Part shown: positions 55,393-62,683 of the stretch, piece after piece
How the letters are laid out: every line of letters starts with the position of its first letter
Position numbering within the stretch: position 1 is the first letter of the stretch
Made by a program: the position numbers and the translations under genes
The notes under the pieces: generated by a model
Database searches by the model: none
What the model was told of the DNA's origin: nothing
What the model saw: the letters and a program-made list of their open reading frames with translations, nothing else
NCBI RefSeq assembly: GCF_901411515.1
Contig: NZ_CABDUX010000002.1
Span: 1,612,001-1,676,000 of the forward strand
Length of the DNA stretch: 64,000 nt
Source: Raoultibacter phocaeensis
GTDB lineage: Bacteria > Actinomycetota > Coriobacteriia > Coriobacteriales > Eggerthellaceae
Direction: 5' to 3'

Positions 55393-56657
55393 CGCGCCAC
55401 CCGCCTGACGGACGAACGCCCGGCGAGCATGCCGCTCGTCCACGCCCAATGGAGGTTGAATCCCCCGCACGGCCCGTCGACGTCGAGCGCCTCGCCGGCC
55501 GCGAACAAACCCGGATGCGCGCGCGACTCCATCGTCTCGGGACCGAATGAGTCGACGGCGATGCCGCCCCGCATCACCTGGCATTGCCGCACGTCGCCGA
55601 TGCCGCGCACTTCGAGCTCGAACGATTTGACCGCGCGCGCGAGCTTCGCCCGTTCGCCGCGGGAAAGCGGGCCGTCGGGCCGCACGCCGGCGGCGCCCAG
55701 GACCGCGCGCGCCACCGGAGCGAGCAGCATGCCCGAAAGCAACTCGACGGCGCTGCGCGAGCCGAAGCGCTCGGTGCGCGACGCGATGTCGGCCGCAAGC
55801 TCTTCCTCGGAAACGCCGGGAACCAGATCGATCGAGAGCACGTCGCCCGGCTCGGCGAACCGCGACAGGTCAAACACCGCAATGCCCGATACCCCGTACT
55901 CGCGAAAGAGCACCTCGCCGACCTCGCGCGCCTTGAGCGCATTCGCGCCGTGTTGCGCCCCGCCGGCCCGCGCGCGAACGCCGGCGTCGTCGAACACGAC
56001 ATCCGCACACGCGTCCCCCCTCGCGCCCCGCAGCGACGCCGCACACTTCACGCGGATGTTGTTGAGGCCCTTGATCGGCGCCGTGTCGGTTTCGAGCGGC
56101 CCGAGCACGGGGAGGGCGGCGGCGAACGGATAGCCGGGCGGCAGCATCGAGCGCGCAACCGATCCCCCGCAGGCGACCACCGCCGCGTCGGCGAACACCG
56201 TGCCCTCGTCGGCGAAGCTCACGAGGAAGCGATCCTCCACGGGCGTCACGGCGATCGCCTCGGCTTTGCACCGCTGCTCGATCCCGAGCTCGGCGAGGGC
56301 GAAGCGCAGCACGTCGAGCACCGAGCTCGCCTTGTTCGCAAGGGGGTAGAGCCGCCCTTCGGACTCTTCGCGCACGCACAGCCCGAGCTCGGCAAACAGC
56401 GAGAGGACCTCTTCGGGCCGAAGTGCGCGCAAAGCGGCATCCACGAAGCCGGGGCTGCGGTACGCATCGGCGCGAATGTCCGAATTCGACAGGTTGCAGC
56501 GGCCGTTGCCCGTGGCGAGGATGCTCTTGCCCACGCGGTCGGCCGCCTCGTACACCGTGATTTCCGCGGGAACGCCTAAACGCCGCGCCGCGCGCCCGGC
56601 CTCCACGGCGGCGGCGAGACCCGCGGCCCCGCCCCCTATGATAGCTATCGTCTTCAT
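55389..56657 (-). CDS. HI0933/YhiN family flavoprotein
   Basis: A 422-residue FAD-binding protein. The N-terminal dinucleotide fold is TIAIIGGGAAGLAAAVEAGR, followed by the family signature GKSILATGNGRCNLSN near residue 45. The middle has GRLYPLANKASSVLDVLR and the C-terminus VMRGGIAVDSFGPETMES, then GLFAAGEALDVDGPCGGFNLHWAW, the closing FAD loop. Members may act on folate-like or aminoacetone-type substrates, but most have no assigned function. The start at 56657 is fixed by the FAD motif; its ribosome site is weak. Translation is coupled to the next flavoprotein gene. Confidence 0.92.
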   Translation of the reverse strand: MKTIAIIGGGAAGLAAAVEAGRAARRLGVPAEITVYEAADRVGKSILATGNGRCNLSNSDIRADAYRSPGFVDAALRALRPEEVLSLFAELGLCVREESEGRLYPLANKASSVLDVLRFALAELGIEQRCKAEAIAVTPVEDRFLVSFADEGTVFADAAVVACGGSVARSMLPPGYPFAAALPVLGPLETDTAPIKGLNNIRVKCAASLRGARGDACADVVFDDAGVRARAGGAQHGANALKAREVGEVLFREYGVSGIAVFDLSRFAEPGDVLSIDLVPGVSEEELAADIASRTERFGSRSAVELLSGMLLAPVARAVLGAAGVRPDGPLSRGERAKLARAVKSFELEVRGIGDVRQCQVMRGGIAVDSFGPETMESRAHPGLFAAGEALDVDGPCGGFNLHWAWTSGMLAGRSSVRRVAR

Positions 56658-56924
56658 GGGTTCATGATACCGCACTTCGCACCCATCGCGCCCGCGCCGT
56701 GCGGGCGCCGCCCAATCCCCGCCGCCGCGCGGACCCGCAGCGCTTCGAGGCCCGGGCAGCTTCGAGCCCGCGTTCGAAAACCGCAGATGCACCCGAGCCG
56801 GAATATGCGCGACCGCCGAGGCGCTGCACCCGCAAAGTGTTCTATAATACACAGGCGTCGGGTAGCGGCTTCAGGTTCATCCGGCTCAGCGGCAGCGTCG
56901 TTCATACGTGCACGAGGGGGATCC

Positions 56925-58508
56925 ATGCTAAACGCGAATGCGGAATCGTTGCGGGAGAAAGCCACGGCGCTCAGCAACGCTCTGTACCTTGAAAGCCCGT
57001 TGGTCCTCGGGTTCGCCATACAACTCCTCTGGCTGTTCATCCTGTTCTTCCAAGCGTCCTTCTACTTCGACAACCTGCACGCGATCGACAAGCCGCACTA
57101 CCTCCTTCTCACGCTCGCGTTTCTGATCGCGTTTCCCGCAACCTGCTTCGCCGTCGGATACTACCGCGAAAAGGTCACCGCGCAGCTGCGCAAGAAATCG
57201 GTGCATTTCCTCACGGGGCTCTGCGGGACGATCGGCATGCTGTGCGCGAGCTGCATCGTGCTGTCGGCCGGCCAGGCGCCCTTTGCGCTCGCCTTGGCGG
57301 GAACCGTGCTCGCAAGCGTTGCGTGCGCGCCCTCGACGCTTCTGTGGGGGGAAGCGGCGCGAAGGCGGGATCAGAGCATCCTGGCAATCGCAACCATCCT
57401 CTCGCTTTTGCTGGCGTTCGCCTTCATACTCGTCATGGCCTACCTGACCGAGGTGAGCTCTGCGAGCATAACGGTCGTCGCATGCCTCTGCCCCCTTTTC
57501 TCGGTCGTCTTCGTCTACAAGGCGCAGCACGACAACGAAAGCTACTTCAAGCCGCAGGAGTTCGTAGTTCTGCCCGACGGCACCAAACGGGCGAAGGAGG
57601 GCAAGGCCTGGGTGGAGACTTTCCATAATCTGCGCATCAGCAAGCGGGCGTTTGCGCTCAGGCTGGGCAAGAGCGCGCTTCCCTTCGGCATCGTGTACGG
57701 CTCTTTTCTGCTCGAAGGCTATCGCTCGCTCCTCTGGAAAGCTCCCCTTACCCAGGATTTCCCCTTCGAGACGATCTGCCCCCTCATCGCCATCCTGCTG
57801 TTCACCGGATTGTTTTTCTGGCCCTTCCGAAGCGACGACGGCTCGTACGCCTCCCACCGGCTCGTGCCCTTTTTCCTGGTGTTCCTGCTGTTCTCGTGCT
57901 CCCAAAGCTTTTTCGACGCGGGCAACCCGAACTACGCCTGCGTGGCCCTGCTGGCGTTGGCAAGCGTCGCGTTCTGGCTTTACCCGGCCGAGCTCACCAC
58001 GAGGTACCGCGTTTCCTCCATGATCACGTTCGGGTTCTTCAACGGCTTTCTCACGATCGGGTTGCTCGCGGTGTTCGTCTTGAACGTCTTCGTGCCCCTC
58101 GAAACCATCCCCTACCTCCCCGTCACCCTCGTCCGCCTCGCACTGCTCTTGCTCGGCTACGTTTCCCTCGTCACCAACGACCAGATGCGCGAGATCGCAA
58201 CCCTTGCCAGCCCGCAGGCCGAAGAGCTCGCGCACAAGAGCGGCGAAAAGCCGCATCGCGCGCACTTCAGCGAGCGCTGCCATCTCGTGGCGGACACGTT
58301 TTTGCTCTCGCAACGCGAGCTGGAAATCCTCTGCCTCTTGGCGAAGGGCCGCAACGCAGCCTACGTGCAGAAGGAGCTCGTCATCTCCGAAGGCACCGTG
58401 CGGACGCACATGAGGAACATCTACCGCAAGCTCGACGTGCACAGCCAGCAGGAGCTCATGGATCTCGTCGACACCGTGGGCCGTCGCCCGACCGGTCCCG
58501 CGCGCTGA
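56925..58508 (+). CDS. Transmembrane LuxR-family transcriptional regulator
   Basis: A 527-residue protein with an MFS-like membrane domain of about 12 helices (residues 30-440), a central cytoplasmic loop (AQHDNESYFKPQEFVVLPDG) and a C-terminal LuxR helix-turn-helix. The latter reads FLLSQRELEILCLLAKGRNA followed by LVISEGTVRTHMRNIYRKLD. It is the same type as the protein encoded at 9656-11179 but clearly diverged. It converges with the DASS transporter gene of the second molybdoenzyme locus and is the likely regulator of that locus. The start at 56925 has GAGGGGG five bases upstream. Confidence 0.9.
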   Translation: MLNANAESLREKATALSNALYLESPLVLGFAIQLLWLFILFFQASFYFDNLHAIDKPHYLLLTLAFLIAFPATCFAVGYYREKVTAQLRKKSVHFLTGLCGTIGMLCASCIVLSAGQAPFALALAGTVLASVACAPSTLLWGEAARRRDQSILAIATILSLLLAFAFILVMAYLTEVSSASITVVACLCPLFSVVFVYKAQHDNESYFKPQEFVVLPDGTKRAKEGKAWVETFHNLRISKRAFALRLGKSALPFGIVYGSFLLEGYRSLLWKAPLTQDFPFETICPLIAILLFTGLFFWPFRSDDGSYASHRLVPFFLVFLLFSCSQSFFDAGNPNYACVALLALASVAFWLYPAELTTRYRVSSMITFGFFNGFLTIGLLAVFVLNVFVPLETIPYLPVTLVRLALLLLGYVSLVTNDQMREIATLASPQAEELAHKSGEKPHRAHFSERCHLVADTFLLSQRELEILCLLAKGRNAAYVQKELVISEGTVRTHMRNIYRKLDVHSQQELMDLVDTVGRRPTGPAR

Positions 58509-58554
58509 GCACGCGGGACGACGCGAGGAGATGCCCGCCGAGCATGTTCGGGGC

Positions 58555-58618
58555 GACGCGAAGGCCCTTCCCGACGCCGTACGCCCGACGCGAAGGCCCT
58601 TCCCGACGCCGTACGCCC
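58555..58618. repeat. Exact 32-bp tandem duplication
   Basis: The unit begins GACGCGAAGGCCC and ends CGTACGCCC, and occurs at 58555-58586 and 58587-58618. A degenerate third unit starts at 58619. It lies just past the LuxR stop. Confidence 0.8.
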
Positions 58619-58661
58619 GACGCATCCGCGAGGGCCCTCCCGCCGCCATCGCCGCCGACTG

Positions 58662-58698
58662 AAAAAGGGGCCTCCCGGCAGCTTTGCCGAAAGGCCCC
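58662..58698 (-). terminator. Rho-independent terminator of the second molybdoenzyme locus
   Basis: On the minus strand GGGGCCT pairs with AGGCCCC, with a nested CGGCAAAGCTGCCG stem, then TTTTT. It lies 42 bases after the DASS gene stop. Confidence 0.9.
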
Positions 58699-58739
58699 CG
58701 GCCGCGAAACGCCTCCGACGATCCGCAGCCCGCGCCCGC

Positions 58740-60155
58740 TCAGTACCCCATCATCGTCACGAGGGGAAGCAGCACGGTCGCGTGCAGGATCATGAGCGCG
58801 ATCGTCGGGATGATGCCCGACTTGAAATAATCCACGAGCGTCCAGTAGTTGTACTTGTGCACCACCATGCTCGCGCTCTCCAACCCGTTCGCAAACGAGG
58901 TGGACGCGCTGATGGCCACCACGATCGTGAAGAACACCGGGCTGATGCCGAACGCGTCGCCGATCATGCACAGCGGCAGAAGCGTGGTGCCGATGAGCGC
59001 AGGCCCCACCGGTATGAACAGGCGAATCAGGGGAACCACGATGGCCGTGGCCACCACGAGCAGCCCCGCGCCCACCGCGAGCTTGCCGATCGACGCCTGC
59101 AGAAACCAGCTCGCCGAGCCCTGCTGCCGGATGCCGCCAGCAAGCGCCTGCACCGAGCCGATGAGCAGGATCACGTTCCACGACACGCTGTCCACGAACT
59201 CGTCCCACGAAAGCACCTCGATGCCCGGGACGAAGCACAGCACGAGCGCGAGAAGCGCGATGCCGGTCAGATCCCAGCCCGTCCAGTTGCTGCCGAGCCA
59301 CAAACCGAACGTCAGCACGAAGATGGCGAGCACCTTCCAGTCGAGCGCATCGAACTTCTCCTTGTTCGCCGAGAATTCGGCGATGCGCTCGAGCGTCTTT
59401 GGGGACAGGGGATCGGGCTTATGCACCAGCACGACCGAGAAATACGCGACGAACAGCAAAACGACCGCGATGGGCGTGCACATGACCGCCCAATCGAGAA
59501 ACGAGATCTGGATACCCGTACTCGCCTCGAGCATCCCCATCGCCATGATGTTCATGGAGCTTCCCGACGGAAGCGCCCCCCCGCCGATACACGCGGCGTA
59601 CGGTATGGATATCATGAGCGTGCGGCCGAATCGTGATCTTCCCGGTTCGGCACCCTCGATCTGCAAAACGCTGCTCACCGCAATGCCCGCAAAGAGCGCG
59701 CTGCAGGGTAGGTCCGATATGAACATCGAGCACAGAAACGTCGCCGCCATGAACGCGAAGATGACGCGCTTCTCGTTGCCCTTCGTGAACCTGAGCAGAA
59801 ACGAGACGATGCGCATGGGTATCTTGGTTTTCAGCAGCGCCGCCGAAAGCCCAAACGAAGCGAGCACGAAGAAGATGACGCTGCTCACCCACGCAAGCCA
59901 GACCGTCGTTCCCTCGCTCGACGAGAACGGCAGAATGCCGAACACCGGCAGCGCGATCATGATGGCGATGCCGGTGATGGCGAAGGGAACCGGTTCGGCC
60001 ACCCACAAGAGGATGCCCGCAACCAGCAAAGCGAGGCTCATCTTCCCCGGAAACGAGAGCCCTTCGGGTTCGGGCAGCACCATCGCCACGACGATGATGC
60101 CGAGCGCGACGAGAACGCATGCGATCCGTGCAGCTACCGACTTGTCTTTCAACAT
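58740..60155 (-). CDS. DASS (SLC13) family anion transporter
   Basis: A 471-residue transporter with about 12 helices. The family is known for sodium-coupled or exchange transport of dicarboxylates, sulfate or related anions. Features are WVAEPVPFAITGIAIMIALP in the N-terminal third, the first hairpin motif S-x-T-like region YAACIGGGALPSGSSMNIMA near 200, and the second one PALIGTTLLPLCMIGDAFG near 395. Both substrate loops are thus present, although the usual S-N-T motifs are altered. It is the last gene of the second molybdoenzyme locus, so it may import the electron acceptor or export its product. The start at 60155 has AAGGA close by; earlier GTG codons are possible. Confidence 0.85.
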   Translation of the reverse strand: MLKDKSVAARIACVLVALGIIVVAMVLPEPEGLSFPGKMSLALLVAGILLWVAEPVPFAITGIAIMIALPVFGILPFSSSEGTTVWLAWVSSVIFFVLASFGLSAALLKTKIPMRIVSFLLRFTKGNEKRVIFAFMAATFLCSMFISDLPCSALFAGIAVSSVLQIEGAEPGRSRFGRTLMISIPYAACIGGGALPSGSSMNIMAMGMLEASTGIQISFLDWAVMCTPIAVVLLFVAYFSVVLVHKPDPLSPKTLERIAEFSANKEKFDALDWKVLAIFVLTFGLWLGSNWTGWDLTGIALLALVLCFVPGIEVLSWDEFVDSVSWNVILLIGSVQALAGGIRQQGSASWFLQASIGKLAVGAGLLVVATAIVVPLIRLFIPVGPALIGTTLLPLCMIGDAFGISPVFFTIVVAISASTSFANGLESASMVVHKYNYWTLVDYFKSGIIPTIALMILHATVLLPLVTMMGY

Positions 60156-60236
60156 AGTCCTTATCACCCCCACACTAGATGTCAGCCATGCACGCGGCTT
60201 CCGCACCGAATCGTGCGGAAGCCGCGCCGAAATTCC

Positions 60237-61478
60237 TTACCGAAGGGTCTTTCGCGTGATGATCAACATGAGTGCGACGACGATGATGATCGGAGGCAGG
60301 CACAGGATGTGCGATCCGAGCGACCAACCGAACGGGCCGACGAAGTACCCGAGCGCCATGCCGCCCAGGATGTTGCCGCCGTTGCGGAACACGTTCATCA
60401 GGCCCATGCCCATCGCGTTTTGGGACGGATCCTCGAGAATTTCGGGGATGGAGGTCTGCACCATGGCGGGAATCCAGCCCTGGCAGAACCCGTTGACGAC
60501 GGCGATCACGTACACGAGCGTCAGATCGACCGTCGAGAACGCGAACCAGAGGAACACGAGCACGACGACCCACGCGGCCACGATCATCCACTTGCGCGTG
60601 CCGAGCTTATCGGAGAGCCATCCGCCGAACGGAATGCCGATTGCGCCGAGCACGGTGCAGAGGCTCACCGCGAAGGCCGCGACGGAAGCGTCGATGCCCG
60701 CGACTTCGCGCAGGTAGAGCGACCAGTACGAGCTCGTGGTGCCGGTCGTCGTGAGCGCGAACACTAAAAACATGATGCAGAGGATCCACAATGAGGGATT
60801 CTTGAACGCGGCGAACTTGTTGCCGCTTCCCACATCTTCCACGCGCTTGCCGGCAGTCGCCGCCATAACCTCCTTGGACGGCTCCTTGAAGAACAACATG
60901 AGCACGATAAAGGCCACGACGCAGTACGCGCACGCAAGCCACCAGACCGATTTCCACCCCATCGAGGCAGCCATGACGGGTGCGATGTTCATGGTGATGA
61001 GCGTGCCGAGCGGCATCCACGTCTGGAATACGGCTACCGCAAAGCCCTGCCGGCTTTTCGGAAACCACAGGCTGATGGCCGTTGGGCCCGCCACGCCGAT
61101 GAAGCCCATACCGCAGCCCTCGACAACACGGGATACGAGCAGCATTTCGAAGCTTGTCGACAAAGCGCCGATCAGAGATCCCACGAACAGCGATATGACC
61201 GAAACCGCCAAGGATTTCTTCATACCGAACCGGTACACGAGCCCTGTTGCGGGAAAAGCCAGAATCAGGCCCATGATCGAGAACACCGACATGATCCAGC
61301 CGTACGAAGACCCTGGGATGCTAAGCGCCTGAATGATCTCCACCGAGATCGTCGCAGGCTTGAACATATTCAACGGTGCCGCAATGGCCACGATCCACAC
61401 AGCGATCAGTATCGCCCATGCGCCTTTCGGGACAGCCTCTTTGGCCGGCTTCGAAGCCGAGCCGCTGGTCATTTCCAT
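60237..61478 (-). CDS. MFS transporter, OFA/nitrate-type
   Basis: A 413-residue transporter with 12 helices. The loop between helices 2 and 3 has the MFS motif A in degenerate form (GLVYRFGMKKSLA), and its C-terminal copy is GGWLSDKLGTRKWM. VVEGCGMGFIGVAGPTAISLWFP resembles oxalate/formate and nitrate-type exchangers. Some Gordonibacter-type dehydroxylase loci carry MFS genes thought to import the phenolic acceptor, and the enzyme here is likewise near an MFS gene. The start at 61478 has GGAAGGGG seven bases upstream. It sits 58 bases after a small zinc-protein gene and 81 bases before the DASS gene. Confidence 0.88.
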   Translation of the reverse strand: MEMTSGSASKPAKEAVPKGAWAILIAVWIVAIAAPLNMFKPATISVEIIQALSIPGSSYGWIMSVFSIMGLILAFPATGLVYRFGMKKSLAVSVISLFVGSLIGALSTSFEMLLVSRVVEGCGMGFIGVAGPTAISLWFPKSRQGFAVAVFQTWMPLGTLITMNIAPVMAASMGWKSVWWLACAYCVVAFIVLMLFFKEPSKEVMAATAGKRVEDVGSGNKFAAFKNPSLWILCIMFLVFALTTTGTTSSYWSLYLREVAGIDASVAAFAVSLCTVLGAIGIPFGGWLSDKLGTRKWMIVAAWVVVLVFLWFAFSTVDLTLVYVIAVVNGFCQGWIPAMVQTSIPEILEDPSQNAMGMGLMNVFRNGGNILGGMALGYFVGPFGWSLGSHILCLPPIIIVVALMLIITRKTLR

Positions 61479-61536
61479 ACAAATCCCCTTCCAATCGATT
61501 GAAGCAGATAGCATTGATGACGAAGCTCGCGCCACG

Positions 61537-61719
61537 TTATACAGAGTGGCGCTTTTCGAGCTCCTGCTTCGGGGAAAGCCTCGCTCCGCACGAGGAGCAC
61601 ACCTGGGCGCGAGGCCCGTTCAAGGTGTTGCAGCGTTGGCACAATCCCCGTGGAACGATTTGCTTGCGTTTTCCCGTGCCTTTGCATTCGCCGCATCCAG
61701 TACACGAATACCCGCACAT
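61537..61719 (-). CDS. Small zinc-binding protein with DnaJ-like and zinc-ribbon motifs
   Basis: A 60-residue protein with eight or more cysteines. The first group, CTGCGECKGTG, contains a C-x2-C-x-G-x-G motif as in DnaJ zinc repeats. The second is CQRC followed by CSSCGARLSP, a zinc ribbon. It has no membrane segment. The start at 61719 has AGGGGGAAG just upstream, so it is expressed. It is not assigned to a family. Its place in the molybdoenzyme locus suggests a role in maturation or in protein contact, which is inference. Confidence 0.7.
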   Translation of the reverse strand: MCGYSCTGCGECKGTGKRKQIVPRGLCQRCNTLNGPRAQVCSSCGARLSPKQELEKRHSV

Positions 61720-61753
61720 AGCTTCCCCCTATCAGAATTCCCTCGTCGCCACC

Positions 61754-61990
61754 CTACCGAGGGTCTTTTGGAGCCGACGGCGCCGCAGGGGCACCGGGGG
61801 CCTTCGGAGCGGATGGAGCCGCAGGCGATGCCGATGCAGCCGGTTTGGGCGATGCGGGCGCCTCGGGGAACTCCACCCCGCAAAACGGACATTTCTTCAA
61901 AGCGATGCCACCCATGCTCTGGATGGTCTTGCCGCAGCTCGGGCACGCGGATGGCCCTGCAGCGGATGCGTCAGCTGGTCTAAAACACAT
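61754..61990 (-). CDS. Small zinc-ribbon protein with Pro/Ala-rich tail
   Basis: A 78-residue protein: a zinc ribbon with ACPSCGKTIQSM and KKCPFCGVEF (two C-x2-C pairs), then a tail of P, A, S and K (PKAPGAPAAPSAPKDPR). It starts MCFRPADASAAGP. The start at 61990 is chosen from the composition; AAAGG lies 13 bases ahead, which is far, and an upstream start at 62062 cannot be excluded. Function unknown; it lies between the 71-residue and 60-residue proteins of the locus. Confidence 0.6.
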   Translation of the reverse strand: MCFRPADASAAGPSACPSCGKTIQSMGGIALKKCPFCGVEFPEAPASPKPAASASPAAPSAPKAPGAPAAPSAPKDPR

Positions 61991-62084
61991 GGTAAGTATA
62001 TACCTTTCATCCTGGATTTTTGGATGCGCTGCGTCCGGCTTTCGCAACCCGACGCAGCGCACGTTTTAACAGTACGGCGAACGA

Positions 62085-62300
62085 TCAGCCGAGCTTGGTC
62101 GGTTTCGTACGCGCATACCCGCGGGTCGGCTTCAGCATGAAGCGGTTCTTCACCACGAAAAACCCGACGCGAGCCATATCCATACGGGTCGTCGAGAGAT
62201 CGGTGCATATCTCGTCCACCGTTTTGCCTTCGTCGAGCTGGCCGTTCAGAAACTCGATCTGGGCGTCGTCGTCGAGCTCGAGCAACTCGTCAATCGTCAT
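62085..62300 (-). CDS. Small conserved-looking protein of the molybdoenzyme locus
   Basis: A 71-residue protein, acidic at the N-terminus and basic at the C-terminus. The middle resembles a helix-turn-helix (GKTVDEICTDLSTTRMDMAR). There is no cysteine pair or membrane helix. GGAGGAA lies seven bases before the start at 62300, and the gene follows the ferredoxin gene by 19 bases, so it is expressed with it. Possibly a DNA-binding or accessory protein. Not recognised. Confidence 0.7.
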   Translation of the reverse strand: MTIDELLELDDDAQIEFLNGQLDEGKTVDEICTDLSTTRMDMARVGFFVVKNRFMLKPTRGYARTKPTKLG

Positions 62301-62319
62301 GGCATTCCTCCGTTCTCGT

Positions 62320-62667
62320 TTATGGCAGATACACGGCGACCTTGTGATCCAGTTCAGCCGCGCGCTTTTGCATGTATTCCAAACTGCCGTATTCCAAACA
62401 GAACGACTGGCAGTGCTTCACACAGGTCGGCTCCTTGCCCTCTTCCAGACGAGAGGCGCAGTGGTCGCAGAGCGCCGTCGGAACCGGAAGGTAGATCCAA
62501 TCCCATGCATCGACCGCACCTTCGGCGATTTTCATCGGCTCCGTTTCGAGGAGCTTTATCCCGTACATACCTATATCGAAATCATGTTCGTTCTTACAGG
62601 CGACTTCGCAGCTATGGCACCCGGAGCAGTATTTGTAATCAACAAGCAGTGCAAAATCCTTGCTCAT
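62320..62667 (-). CDS. Ferredoxin-like electron-transfer subunit, second locus
   Basis: A 115-residue protein with C14, C17, C20, C24 and C67, C70, C82, C86, C90, giving two [4Fe-4S] motifs. Cysteine spacing and length match the protein encoded at 6884-7225, and the first motif, YCSGCHSCEVAC, is nearly the same. It should pass electrons to the neighbouring molybdenum subunit. No signal peptide is present. The start at 62667 has AAAGGGG upstream, and the gene begins 16 bases after the stop of the catalytic subunit gene. Confidence 0.88.
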   Translation of the reverse strand: MSKDFALLVDYKYCSGCHSCEVACKNEHDFDIGMYGIKLLETEPMKIAEGAVDAWDWIYLPVPTALCDHCASRLEEGKEPTCVKHCQSFCLEYGSLEYMQKRAAELDHKVAVYLP

Positions 62668-62683
62668 CTGCTTCCCCTTTCGT

